From positions 2,666,001-2,730,000 of the forward strand of contig NZ_CP108474.1 of the NCBI RefSeq assembly GCF_036226445.1: DNA of 64,000 bases, read 5' to 3'. Position 1 is the stretch's first letter, and each line of letters begins with the position of its first letter. This DNA comes from Streptomyces sp. NBC_01255 (GTDB lineage Bacteria > Actinomycetota > Actinomycetes > Streptomycetales > Streptomycetaceae). This document shows, piece by piece, positions 53,253 to 61,613 of this stretch. Under the pieces are notes generated by a model. That model was given only the letters and a program-made list of their open reading frames with translations. It was not told the DNA's origin and did no database searches. The translations under genes and the position numbers were made by a program.

Positions 53253-53795
53253 TCAAGGACGGTGCGGGCCGGACGGCAGCAGCGGCTTCCGCTCCACCGG
53301 GGACGACAGCACGACCGAGGTCGTGGTCCGGCCGAGCGCCGACGTCTGCTCCAGGACGTCTTCCAGATGGACGGTGTCGGTGACGGCGACCTTGAGGATC
53401 CAGCAGTCCTCGCCCACCACGTGGTGGACCTCCAGGACCTCGGGGCGCGCGGTCAGTTCCAGGGTCCGCGGGTGCTTCAGGGTGTAACCGCCGTGCGGGT
53501 TCACCCGGATGAACGCCTGGATGCCGTAGCCGAGCCGGGCCGGGGACACATGGGCTCCGTAGCCGGTGACCGCCCCGCTCGCCTCCAGGCGGCGGACCCG
53601 CTCGGTGACGGCCGCGGGGCTGAGCCGGACGCGGCGGCCGAGCTCGCTGAGCTTGATCCGGCCGTCGGTCTGCAGGAGGTCCAGGATCTGCCGGTCGATG
53701 GGGTCGAAAGCGGCTGCCGAAGCGGCTGCCGAGGAATCGTCGGCGGCGGGGCGCGAAGGCCGAGGTTCCTTCGGTGCGGCGGCCGGAAATCCCAT
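53253..53795 (-). CDS. Lrp/AsnC-family regulator
   Basis: The 180-residue regulator has an Ala/Pro-rich N-terminal tail (about 35 residues), an AsnC winged helix (FDPIDRQILDLLQTDGRIKL and RRVRLSPAAVTERVRRLE) and a C-terminal RAM ligand-binding domain (VLEVHHVVGEDCWILKV). Lrp-type proteins sense amino acids or related small molecules. ATG 53795 has AAGGGGG just upstream. It is divergent from the epimerase-like gene with only 67 bp between, which suggests that it controls that operon. Confidence 0.93.
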   Translation of the reverse strand: MGFPAAAPKEPRPSRPAADDSSAAASAAAFDPIDRQILDLLQTDGRIKLSELGRRVRLSPAAVTERVRRLEASGAVTGYGAHVSPARLGYGIQAFIRVNPHGGYTLKHPRTLELTARPEVLEVHHVVGEDCWILKVAVTDTVHLEDVLEQTSALGRTTTSVVLSSPVERKPLLPSGPHRP

Positions 53796-53825
53796 GAATC
53801 CCCCTTCAGATGGCGGAGGCACAAC

Positions 53826-53844
53826 GTAACACTTGTCCTGTGAC
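53826..53844. promoter_or_regulatory. Candidate Lrp-type operator
   Basis: GTAACA-N7-TGTGAC is an imperfect inverted repeat (5 of 6) centred in the 67-bp gap between the divergent Lrp-type regulator and the epimerase-like gene. Confidence 0.35.
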
Positions 53845-53862
53845 GCAAGGGAGTTGGGATTG

Positions 53863-54765
53863 ATGGACATTCTGGTCATCGGCGGAAATCGCTATTTCGG
53901 AAAGCGGCTCATCGCTCTCCTGACGGAATCCGGGCACCGGATCACCGTGCTCAACCGGGGCTCTTCCGCCGCCCCCGCGGGAATCGAGCAGCTCGTGGCC
54001 GACCGTGACGACGAGGCCGCCCTGGAATCCGTTCTGGCGGACCGTTCGTTCGATGTCGTCGTGGACCAGGTCTGCTACACGCCGCGCCAGGCGGAGATCG
54101 CCCTGCGGGTGTTCGCGGCACGCACCGGGCGCTATGTGATGACGTCGACGGTGGAGGTGTACGAGTACGAGGACTCCGCCCCGGGCGTCCCGGTCGCCGA
54201 GTCCGTTCTCGACCTGGCCGCGGTGACCGTCGACACGGGCCTGGCCTGGGACGACCCGGAGTTCCGCGACGAGCACTACGGGGAGGGGAAGCGGCAGGCG
54301 GAGGCGGTGTTCGCGGCCGGGTCGCCGTTCGCCTGGACCTCGGTGCGGGTCGCCCATGTGCTGGGCGGCGACGACGACTTCACGGGCCGGCTCGACCACT
54401 ACGTCGAGCGCGTCCGGGCCGGCGAACCGATCGCCGTCCCCGTCGTGAACCGTCCGGCGACCTATGTGTACGTGGAGGAGATCGCCGCGTTCCTCGCCTG
54501 GACGGTCGAGGCGGAATTCACCGGGCCGGTCAACGCCCATTCCCACGGCCCGCTCACCACGGCCGACATCTGCGCGGAGATCGAGAAGCAGGTGGGCGGC
54601 CGGACGGTGTTCCGGGAGGTCGAGGTCGGCGAGGTCTCGCCGTTCTCCTTCGCCCGCTCGTACGGGATGGACAACTCCCGTGCCACAGAGCTTGGTTACT
54701 CCTTCGGCCATGCGGCGGAATGGCTTTCGCGTGCCATCGCCGAGACGGTCGGGGCGATGCGCTGA
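53863..54765 (+). CDS. NAD-dependent epimerase/dehydratase-like protein
   Basis: The 300-residue extended-SDR protein begins with a Rossmann motif (MDILVIGGNRYFGKRLIALL). It continues with STVEVYEYEDSAP and a later HYGEGKRQAE segment that positions Tyr and Lys like an SDR active site, although the spacing is not the canonical YxxxK. Similar proteins are annotated as reductases or NmrA-like isoflavone-reductase relatives. The substrate is unknown; a sugar or a small carbonyl compound is possible. It is the first gene of a two-gene unit with the aldo/keto reductase (TGATG overlap) and is divergent from the Lrp-type regulator. Confidence 0.85.
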   Translation: MDILVIGGNRYFGKRLIALLTESGHRITVLNRGSSAAPAGIEQLVADRDDEAALESVLADRSFDVVVDQVCYTPRQAEIALRVFAARTGRYVMTSTVEVYEYEDSAPGVPVAESVLDLAAVTVDTGLAWDDPEFRDEHYGEGKRQAEAVFAAGSPFAWTSVRVAHVLGGDDDFTGRLDHYVERVRAGEPIAVPVVNRPATYVYVEEIAAFLAWTVEAEFTGPVNAHSHGPLTTADICAEIEKQVGGRTVFREVEVGEVSPFSFARSYGMDNSRATELGYSFGHAAEWLSRAIAETVGAMR

Positions 54766-55646
54766 TGCTGACGAGAACGCTGGGGGACGTACGGGTCGGG
54801 GCGGTCGGCTTCGGCACGATGCCGCTCTCCATCGAGGGCCGCCCCGACGAGGCCCGGGCCATCGCGACCGTGCACGCGGCCCTGGACGCGGGCGTGACGC
54901 TGCTCGACACCGCCGACTCCTACCACCCGCCGGACGGCGCGCCCGGCGAGGGCGAGCTGCTCGTGTCGCGGGCCCTGGCCGCGTACGGGGGCCGCACGGA
55001 CGACGTCCTCGTGGCGACGAAGGGCGGGCGCGGCCGGACGGCGGAAGGCGGCTGGACGGTGGACGGGCGGCCCGCGCACCTGCGGCGGGCGGCGGAGGAC
55101 TCGGCCCGGCGACTGGGCGGGACGCCGATCGGGCTGTACCAGCTGCACAAGCCGGACCCGGCCGTCCCGTACGGCGAATCACTGGGCGCCCTACGGGAGT
55201 TGCTCGACGCGGGGACGGTCCGGCTGGCCGGGATCTCGAACGTGGACACGGAGCAGATCCTGCTGGCGCGCGAGATCCTGGGCGACCGGCTGGTCTCCGT
55301 GCAGAACCGCTACTCGCCGGCGGTCCGGGAGAGCGAGGCGGAGCTGCGGCTCTGCGCGGAGCTCGGGCTCGCCTTCATGCCGTGGAGCCCCCTGGGCGGG
55401 ATCTCGCGCAGCTCACTCGACGGGGCGTCCGCCCTGGAGGAGGACCCGGAGTTCGGGGGGTTCCACCGGGTGGCGCGGGAGCGGGGGGTCAGTCCGCAGC
55501 GGGTGGCGCTCGCGTGGCTGCTCACGCGGTCGGAGACGGTGCTGCCGATCCCGGGCGCGAGCCGGCCGGAGACGGTGCGGGACTCGGCGGCGGCAGCCGA
55601 ACTCCGGCTCTCGCCGGAGGAGTTGTCCCGACTGGGCGTTCAGTAA
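54765..55646 (+). CDS. Aldo/keto reductase
   Basis: The 293-residue NADPH-dependent oxidoreductase barrel has the catalytic tetrad residues in LLDTADSYH (Asp, Tyr), VATKGG (Lys) and LYQLHKPDP (His). The C-terminal NADPH-binding stretch IPGASRPETVRD is also present. It is closest in style to the AKR11-13 group of bacterial general-purpose reductases. The start ATG overlaps the stop of the epimerase-like gene by one base (TGATG), so both enzymes probably act on the same metabolite. A 13-bp terminator follows. Confidence 0.92.
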   Translation: MLTRTLGDVRVGAVGFGTMPLSIEGRPDEARAIATVHAALDAGVTLLDTADSYHPPDGAPGEGELLVSRALAAYGGRTDDVLVATKGGRGRTAEGGWTVDGRPAHLRRAAEDSARRLGGTPIGLYQLHKPDPAVPYGESLGALRELLDAGTVRLAGISNVDTEQILLAREILGDRLVSVQNRYSPAVRESEAELRLCAELGLAFMPWSPLGGISRSSLDGASALEEDPEFGGFHRVARERGVSPQRVALAWLLTRSETVLPIPGASRPETVRDSAAAAELRLSPEELSRLGVQ

Positions 55647-55650
55647 CCGA

Positions 55651-55682
55651 AGACACCGGCCCCATTGACGGGGCCGGTGTCT
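55651..55682 (+). terminator. Terminator of aldo/keto reductase gene
   Basis: AGACACCGGCCCC pairs perfectly over 13 bp with GGGGCCGGTGTCT around an ATTGAC loop, 4 bp after the stop codon. The loop also supplies most of a -35 box for the next operon. Confidence 0.88.
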
Positions 55683-55693
55683 CCAACTACAAA
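55665..55693 (+). promoter_or_regulatory. Promoter of the GH16-DUF1996 operon
   Basis: TTGACG (55665-55670) and TACAAA (55688-55693) are 17 bp apart, a good vegetative promoter whose -35 lies in the loop of the preceding terminator. Transcription should start around 55700, next to the operators. Confidence 0.6.
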
Positions 55694-55700
55694 AGCTTCC

Positions 55701-55726
55701 TGAGAGCGCTCTGAGAGCGCTCTCAG
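55701..55726. promoter_or_regulatory. Double LacI-type operator
   Basis: TGAGAGCGCTCTGA (55701-55714) and the perfect palindrome CTGAGAGCGCTCTCAG (55711-55726) overlap. The GAGAGCGCTCTC form is typical of LacI-family sugar repressors in Streptomyces such as CebR-like proteins (TGGGAGCGCTCCCA). The sites cover the expected transcription start. No lacI gene is in the window. Confidence 0.7.
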
Positions 55727-55775
55727 GACCAGAACCCGTGCACACCCCGCGTACCGTCCCCCGGAGGTGTTCCCC

Positions 55776-57287
55776 TTGAGTTCCCCGAGCCGCGCCAGAC
55801 GCACGTCCCGCACCCCCCGCGCATCCCGCGTCCCCCGCACCCCTCTGCTCGCCTCGCTCCTCGCCGGCGCCCTCGCCGCCGGCGCCCTCCTCGGCCTGGG
55901 CGGAGCAGGCAGCGCCAACGGCGCCGTGCCGCCCGCCCCCGGCTGGTCGCTCCAGTGGAGCGACGACTTCAACGGCCCCGACCGCGCCCTGCCGAACGGC
56001 GCCGACTGGCAGATCGACACCGGCCACGCGTACCCCGGCGGCCCCGGCAACTGGGGCACCGGAGAGATCCAGAACTACACGTCGAGCCCCGACAACCTGC
56101 GCCTCGACGGCACCGGCAACCTACGGATCACCCCGCTCCGGGACGGCGCCGGAAACTGGACCTCCGGCCGGATCGAGACCCGGCGCGCCGACTTCAAGGC
56201 CCCCGCGGGCGGGACCCTGCGCATCGAGGGCCGTATCCAGATGCCGAACGTCACCGGTGACGCGGCCCTCGGCTACTGGCCCGCCTTCTGGGCGCTCGGC
56301 TCCCCCTACCGTGGCAACTACTGGAACTGGCCCGGCATCGGCGAGTTCGACATCATGGAGAACGTCAACGGTCTCAACTCCGTCTGGGGCGTGCTGCACT
56401 GCGGCGTCAACCCGGGCGGCCCCTGCGGTGAGACCACGGGCATCGGCGCCAGCCGCGCCTGCCCCGGCGCGAGCTGCCAGTCGGCCTTCCACACGTACCG
56501 CTTCGAGTGGGACCGCTCGACCTCCCCGAACGAGCTGCGCTGGTACGTGGACGACCAGCTCTTCCACAGCGTGAACGAGGCCAGGGTCGGCGCCCAGACC
56601 TGGGCCGACATGACAAGCCACGCCGGGTACTTCCTGCTGCTCAACGTGGCGATGGGCGGGGCGTTCCCGGACGCGCTCGCCGGGCGGACCCCGACCGCCG
56701 CGACCGTCCCCGGGCGGCCGATGCTGGTCGACTACGTCGCGGTGTGGACGAAGGGCGGCGGCTCGACGACGCCGCCGACCACCCCGCCCACGACGCCGCC
56801 GACCACTCCCCCGCCGTCCGGCTCCGCGCAGCTGTACCTGCGCACGGGTGGTGGCGCCGGGGACGCGACCACGGCGTCGACGGTGTCGCTCGCCTCGGCG
56901 GGCGGCGCCAACCACGACGGGACTCCGGCCAACCCTCAGGTCTTCACCTCGGGGCCGATCACCCGGACGTACAACGGCGGCGCGACCCAGTTCGACCTGT
57001 TCGTGGACGCCGGCACGGCCGTCGCCAACGGGCAGCAGGTACGGGTCAGTTACGACCGTACGGGCGACGGTAGCTGGGAGCGGACGGAGACGTACCAGTA
57101 CTTCGCGACCGATCCCGTACCGGGCTACGAGCACTACACCCAGGCGCGCGGGCTCAAGTCGGCCACCGGCAGCCACGGGAACCTGGTGAACGGCAAGGTC
57201 CGCGTCGAGGTGTGGAACGCCATCGGGAACGGACCGAGCACGCTCGGGACCGGCAACCAGTCCGCCGTCCGCATCCCCTTCGGCTGA
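55776..57287 (+). CDS. Secreted GH16 beta-1,3-glucanase with C-terminal carbohydrate-binding domain
   Basis: The 503-residue precursor has an Arg/Ser/Pro-rich signal peptide (about 1-50), a GH16 laminarinase domain (about 58-310) with catalytic motif GEFDIMENVNG (Glu190 nucleophile, Glu195 acid/base), a Thr/Pro linker (about 320-340) and a C-terminal beta-sandwich (about 345-503) of the CBM type that binds xylan or beta-glucan. It should degrade fungal or plant beta-1,3-glucan outside the cell. TTG 55776 is preferred because GGAGG lies 8 nt upstream; GTG 55767 overlaps that site. The operator upstream implies sugar induction. The DUF1996 gene follows 14 bp later. Confidence 0.93.
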   Translation: MSSPSRARRTSRTPRASRVPRTPLLASLLAGALAAGALLGLGGAGSANGAVPPAPGWSLQWSDDFNGPDRALPNGADWQIDTGHAYPGGPGNWGTGEIQNYTSSPDNLRLDGTGNLRITPLRDGAGNWTSGRIETRRADFKAPAGGTLRIEGRIQMPNVTGDAALGYWPAFWALGSPYRGNYWNWPGIGEFDIMENVNGLNSVWGVLHCGVNPGGPCGETTGIGASRACPGASCQSAFHTYRFEWDRSTSPNELRWYVDDQLFHSVNEARVGAQTWADMTSHAGYFLLLNVAMGGAFPDALAGRTPTAATVPGRPMLVDYVAVWTKGGGSTTPPTTPPTTPPTTPPPSGSAQLYLRTGGGAGDATTASTVSLASAGGANHDGTPANPQVFTSGPITRTYNGGATQFDLFVDAGTAVANGQQVRVSYDRTGDGSWERTETYQYFATDPVPGYEHYTQARGLKSATGSHGNLVNGKVRVEVWNAIGNGPSTLGTGNQSAVRIPFG

Positions 57288-57301
57288 GCGGGGGCGGCGA
57301 G

Positions 57302-58234
57302 ATGAACCGGTTCCGCAGACTGCTGGCGGGCGCGGGCGCCGTCCTGGTCCTGGCCACCGCCGGGTGCACGACCGCCGCCCGGCCGGACCACTCGGGCCAC
57401 GCGGCCCACCAGTACACGTACACGAAGGCCCAGCAGGCGGCGATCGTCGCCCAGGCCGCGGCCCCGCTGCGCGGCTCGGAGTTCCGCGCGGACTGCTTCT
57501 CCAGCCACCGGCGGGGCGACGACCCGATCGTCTTCCCCGGGCAGGCGGGCCGCTCCCACATCCACGAGTTCTACGGGAACAGGACGGCGAACGCCTCCTC
57601 GACGCTCCAGTCGCTGGCGGCCGGAACCACCAACTGCACCCCGCAGACGGACCTCTCCTCCTACTGGACCCCGACCCTGTACCAGAACGGCGTGCCCGTC
57701 GCCCCGGAGCGCGTCACCGTCTACTACCAGGGCATCACCGACCCCACCCGCGCCGTCGCGCACCCGCGCGGACTGCGCTACGTCGTCGGCAACGCCCTGG
57801 CCACCGGGCCCGAGCAGAACCCGGCCGCGCGCTGGTCCTGCGTGGGCCGGACCGAGTCCGGGCGGGACTTCCTGACCTGCCCGCCGGGGACCAAGCTGGA
57901 GAACTACCTGGACTTCCCGACCTGCTGGGACGGGAGGAACCTGGACAGTCCCAACCACCGCGACCACATGACGTACGCGGCGGGGCCGACCTGCCCGGCC
58001 AGTCATCCCGTCCCGGTGCCACGCCTGGAACTGCTGATCACCTGGCCGGTGAACGGCGGAGGACTGAGCCTGGCGGGCACCCGGAACGGAACGAACGTGA
58101 CCGACGCGCCCGGCTACACCTTCCACGGCGACTTCTTCAACGCCTGGGACGAGGGCGAGCTGAGGCGCAGGGTCACCGACTGCGTCAACGCGGGCTACGT
58201 CTGCGGCACGGACGGACGCCCGATCCAGCAGTAG
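57302..58234 (+). CDS. DUF1996 lipoprotein of unknown function
   Basis: The 310-residue exported protein has a signal with lipobox TAGC (Cys about 22). A His-rich stretch (HSGHAAHQY) follows, then a DUF1996 domain with EFRADCFSSH, the conserved SHIHEFYGN motif (about 83-91), paired cysteines and TWPVNGGG. DUF1996 occurs in fungi and actinomycetes and has no assigned activity. The clustered histidines could bind a metal; this is inference. It lies 14 bp after the GH16 glucanase in the same operon and under the same operator, which suggests a role in beta-glucan use or binding. A 17-bp terminator follows. Confidence 0.87.
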   Translation: MNRFRRLLAGAGAVLVLATAGCTTAARPDHSGHAAHQYTYTKAQQAAIVAQAAAPLRGSEFRADCFSSHRRGDDPIVFPGQAGRSHIHEFYGNRTANASSTLQSLAAGTTNCTPQTDLSSYWTPTLYQNGVPVAPERVTVYYQGITDPTRAVAHPRGLRYVVGNALATGPEQNPAARWSCVGRTESGRDFLTCPPGTKLENYLDFPTCWDGRNLDSPNHRDHMTYAAGPTCPASHPVPVPRLELLITWPVNGGGLSLAGTRNGTNVTDAPGYTFHGDFFNAWDEGELRRRVTDCVNAGYVCGTDGRPIQQ

Positions 58235-58256
58235 CGGGTCCCCGTACGGCGAGCAC

Positions 58257-58303
58257 GAGAGGGACGGTCCCGGGCCGCGTTCGCGACCGGGACCGTCCCT
58301 CTC
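58257..58303. terminator. 17-bp perfect stem, bidirectional terminator
   Basis: GAGAGGGACGGTCCCGG pairs perfectly with its 17-bp complement around a 13-nt loop, between the convergent DUF1996 and dctA genes. Confidence 0.88.
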
Positions 58304-58344
58304 CCGGGGCCCGGATCCGGCTCAAGGCCCGGGACCCGGGGTTC

Positions 58345-59700
58345 TCAGACGCCCGCGCGGGCCTTCTCCACGCCGCCGTCCTCGGCCCGCTGGTCCGGGA
58401 CCGGCGCCGGGGCGTGGTCGTCGACGAGGGTCTTCTCGTCGAAGGGGATGTGCCCGGCGAGGACCTCCGCGACCCGCGCTTTGTCGATCTCCTTCGTCCA
58501 GGTGCCGACGAGGACAGTGGCGACGGCGTTGCCCGCGAAGTTGGTCAGGGCGCGGGCCTCGCTCATGAAGCGGTCGATGCCGACGATCAGGCCGACCCCG
58601 TCGACCAGTTCGGGCCGGTGGGACTGGAGCCCGCCCGCGAGGGTCGCGAGGCCCGCGCCGGTGACGCCCGCCGCACCCTTCGAGGCGATGATCATGAAGA
58701 CGAGGAGCGAGATCTGCTCGCCGAGCGACAGCGGGTCGCCCATCGCCTCGGCGACGAAGAGCGAGGCCATCGTGAGGTAGATGGCGGTGCCGTCGAGGTT
58801 GAAGGAGTAGCCGGTCGGGACGGTGATGCCGACGACCGGCTTGCTGACGCCCAGGTGCTCCATCTTCGCGATGAGCCGCGGCAGCGCGGACTCCGAGGAG
58901 GAGGTGGAGAGGATCAGCAGGAACTCGCGGCCCAGGTACTTCAGCAGGGTCCAGATGTTGATCCCGGCGACCAGGCGCAGGATCGCGCCGAGCACGACGA
59001 AGACGAAGAGCCCGCAGGTCAGATAGAAGCCGATCATGATGACGGCGAGGGACTTGAGGGCGTCGATGCCGGTCGCGCCGACGACGGCGGCGATCGCGCC
59101 GAACGCGCCGACCGGGGCGACCCACATGATCATCGCGAGGATGCGGAAGACGAGCCGCTGGATGTGGCCGATCCCGCGCAGCACCGGCTCGCCGGCCGAG
59201 CCCATCGCCTGGAGCGCGAAGCCCGCGAGCAGCGCGACGAGGAGCGTCTGGAGGACCTCGCCCTCGGTGAAGGCGGAGACGAGGGTGGTCGGGATGATCC
59301 CGAGCAGGAAGTCCGGCGTGGACTCGCTCGCGCCCTCGGCCTGCTTGGCGCCGGCCTCGGCGATCTCCTTGGTGAGGTGGAGGCCGGAACCGGGCTCCAG
59401 GAGGTTGCCGACGAGCAGGCCGATCGCGAGTGCGACGGTCGACATCACGAGGAAGTAGCCGAGGGCGAGCCCGCCGACGGCGCCGACCTTCGCGGCCTTC
59501 CGGACCGATCCGACGCCGAGGACGATCGTGCAGAAGATGATCGGCGAGATCATCATCTTGATCAGATTGACGAAGCCGGTGCCGAGCGGCTTGAGCTCGA
59601 CGGCGACGCCCGGCGCCAGGAAGCCGACCGCGATGCCGAGCAGTACGGCGCCGATGACGGCCAGATACAGATAGTGGGTACGGTCCCGTCGTGCGGCCAC
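58345..59700 (-). CDS. dctA: C4-dicarboxylate:cation symporter
   Basis: DctA takes up succinate, fumarate and malate with protons or sodium (DAACS family). The 451-residue protein has about eight helices and two re-entrant loops. Family signatures are the serine-rich STSSSESALPRL (HP1), GYSFNLDGTAIYLTMA (helix 7) and the late FAGNAVATV segment. GTG 59700 follows AGGAGG by 5 nt; the open frame continues upstream without a start signal. It is divergent from the CitA/CitB-type system across a 185-bp region with two palindromes, so it is the likely target of that system. Confidence 0.96.
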   Translation of the reverse strand: MAARRDRTHYLYLAVIGAVLLGIAVGFLAPGVAVELKPLGTGFVNLIKMMISPIIFCTIVLGVGSVRKAAKVGAVGGLALGYFLVMSTVALAIGLLVGNLLEPGSGLHLTKEIAEAGAKQAEGASESTPDFLLGIIPTTLVSAFTEGEVLQTLLVALLAGFALQAMGSAGEPVLRGIGHIQRLVFRILAMIMWVAPVGAFGAIAAVVGATGIDALKSLAVIMIGFYLTCGLFVFVVLGAILRLVAGINIWTLLKYLGREFLLILSTSSSESALPRLIAKMEHLGVSKPVVGITVPTGYSFNLDGTAIYLTMASLFVAEAMGDPLSLGEQISLLVFMIIASKGAAGVTGAGLATLAGGLQSHRPELVDGVGLIVGIDRFMSEARALTNFAGNAVATVLVGTWTKEIDKARVAEVLAGHIPFDEKTLVDDHAPAPVPDQRAEDGGVEKARAGV

Positions 59701-59763
59701 GGGGTCCTCCTCGCGCTGATGGGTGTCCACGTCCCGGTGGACTCCGCGACTATCCATCAGCCT

Positions 59764-59777
59764 GTGACCGGGGTCAC
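59764..59777. promoter_or_regulatory. Palindrome in the dctA-citA divergent region (1)
   Basis: GTGACCGGGGTCAC is a 14-bp inverted repeat (6-bp arms, GG centre), 64 bp upstream of dctA. Candidate response-regulator site. Confidence 0.45.
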
Positions 59778-59787
59778 GGTTGCGTAC

Positions 59788-59807
59788 GTTTCGTTCACGA
59801 CCGAAAC
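59788..59807. promoter_or_regulatory. Palindrome in the dctA-citA divergent region (2)
   Basis: GTTTCG-N8-CGAAAC is a second inverted repeat, about midway between dctA and the kinase gene. Confidence 0.45.
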
Positions 59808-59885
59808 ATCCGGCGGGGTCGGCGGAAGGGAACGATTCGGGAACGCAATGACCAGGCGCAAATTCCGCCGTGCACACTTACCCGC

Positions 59886-61613
59886 ATGCGTTTCCCCCGT
59901 CCCCGCCCCCGCAGCCTGGCCGGTCAGCTCTTCGCGATGCAGGTCGTGCTCGTGGCCGTCGTCGTGGCGGGCTGCGCGGTCTTCGCGTACGTCACGGACC
60001 TGGCCCAGGCCGAGGAGACCGCGCGGCGGCAGTCCACGGCGACCGCCGCGGCCGTCGCCCACTCCCCCTCCGTGGTGGCCGCGGCCCGCTCGGCCGACCC
60101 GGCGGCGGTGCTCCAGCCGTACACGGAGTCGCTGCGCCGGCACGCGGACGTCGCCTTCGTGGTGATCATGGCGCCGGACGGGACCCGCTGGACGCATCCG
60201 GAGCCGGACCAGATCGGCCGGACGTACCTCGGTCACATCGAGGAGGCGGTGCGGGGGCGGACCTTCTCCGAGACGCACCTCGGGGTGCTCGGCCCGTCCG
60301 TGCGGACGGTGGCGCCCGTGTACGACGAGGACGGCCGGGTCGTCGCCCTCGTCAGCGCGGGCATCACGATCGAGAGGATCAGCGAGCAGGTACGGGAGCA
60401 GGTGACCGCGCTCCTCGGCATGGCGGGCGCGGCGCTCGCGCTGGGCGGCGCGGGGACGTACGTCGTCAACGCCCGGCTGCGCCGCCACACGCACGGCATG
60501 AACGCGGCCGAGCTGAGCCGGATGCACGACTACCACGAGGCCGCGCTGCACGCCGTACGCGAAGGGCTCGTGATGCTCGACGGACGGCGGCGGATCGCCC
60601 TCATCAACGACGGGGCACGGGAGTTGCTCGGCCTGGACGAAGGGGTCGTCGGCCGCCCGGCCGCCGAACTCGGCCTGCCCGCACCGCTCACGGGCGCGCT
60701 GCTCTCCTCCGAGCCGCGGGTGGACGAGACGCACCTCACGGCCGACCGGGTGCTCGTGGTCAGCACCCGACCGGTGGTGGGCGGGGAGCGGCGCGGCACT
60801 GTCGTCACACTCCGGGACCGCACGGAACTCCAGGCGCTGTCCGGGGAGTTGGACTCCGAGCGGGGGTTCACGCAGGCGCTCCGCTCCCAGGCCCACGAGG
60901 CGGCGAACCGGCTGCACACCGTGGTCTCGCTCATCGAGCTGGGGCGGGTGGCCGAGGCGGTGGAGTTCGCGACGGCGGAGCTGGAGCTCGCGCAGGCGCT
61001 CACCGACCGGGTCGTCGACGCGGTCGGCGAGCCCGTCCTCGCGGCGCTGCTGCTCGGCAAGGCGGCGCAGGCCAACGAGCGGGGCGTGGAGCTGGTGCTG
61101 ACCGAGGACAGCCGGATCGACGACGGCCTGGTGCCGGCGGCCCTGCCCTCCCGTGACCTGGTCACGATCCTGGGCAACCTCATCGACAACGCCGTGGAGG
61201 CGGTGGGCGGGACGCCGCAGGCGCGCGTGACGGTCACGGTCGCCGCCCGGGCGGGCGACGGCGAGCTGCTGCTGCGGGTCGGGGACAGCGGCCCCGGCGT
61301 CCGCCCGGCCGACCGGGAGGCGGTCCTCGGCCGCGGCTGGTCGACCCGCGGTCCGGGCCGCGGCCTCGGCCTGGCCCTCGTGGGCCAGGCGGTCTCCCGC
61401 GCCGCCGGCACCCTGGAGCTGGCGGACGCGGAGGAGGGCGGCGCGGAGTTCACCGTACGGCTGCCGCTGCCCCGGGAAGGCGAGCCGGCTGCGCCCACCG
61501 GCGCGCGGCGGGAGGCGGCCGGGGCCGCCGCCGGCGCCCTGACGGACCGCGACACGAGCGCCACCGGCAGTGCCACCGCCACCGCCCCGATCGGACCCGA
61601 GGTGACCCCGTGA
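59886..61613 (+). CDS. CitA/DcuS-type sensor histidine kinase
   Basis: The 575-residue membrane kinase has a first helix (about 14-36), an extracytoplasmic PAS-like (sCache) domain of about 140 residues, a second helix (about 175-195), a cytosolic PAS (about 215-310), a Spo0B-like dimerisation helix with phospho-His at about 337 (SQAHEAANRLHTVVSLIE) and an HATPase domain (NLIDNAVEAVGG, DSGPGV, GRGLGLALV). A disordered Ala/Thr-rich tail ends it. The family senses C4-dicarboxylates or citrate. With the neighbouring dctA this supports dicarboxylate sensing. There is no clear Shine-Dalgarno at ATG 59886. The stop overlaps the regulator start (GTGA). Confidence 0.94.
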   Translation: MRFPRPRPRSLAGQLFAMQVVLVAVVVAGCAVFAYVTDLAQAEETARRQSTATAAAVAHSPSVVAAARSADPAAVLQPYTESLRRHADVAFVVIMAPDGTRWTHPEPDQIGRTYLGHIEEAVRGRTFSETHLGVLGPSVRTVAPVYDEDGRVVALVSAGITIERISEQVREQVTALLGMAGAALALGGAGTYVVNARLRRHTHGMNAAELSRMHDYHEAALHAVREGLVMLDGRRRIALINDGARELLGLDEGVVGRPAAELGLPAPLTGALLSSEPRVDETHLTADRVLVVSTRPVVGGERRGTVVTLRDRTELQALSGELDSERGFTQALRSQAHEAANRLHTVVSLIELGRVAEAVEFATAELELAQALTDRVVDAVGEPVLAALLLGKAAQANERGVELVLTEDSRIDDGLVPAALPSRDLVTILGNLIDNAVEAVGGTPQARVTVTVAARAGDGELLLRVGDSGPGVRPADREAVLGRGWSTRGPGRGLGLALVGQAVSRAAGTLELADAEEGGAEFTVRLPLPREGEPAAPTGARREAAGAAAGALTDRDTSATGSATATAPIGPEVTP

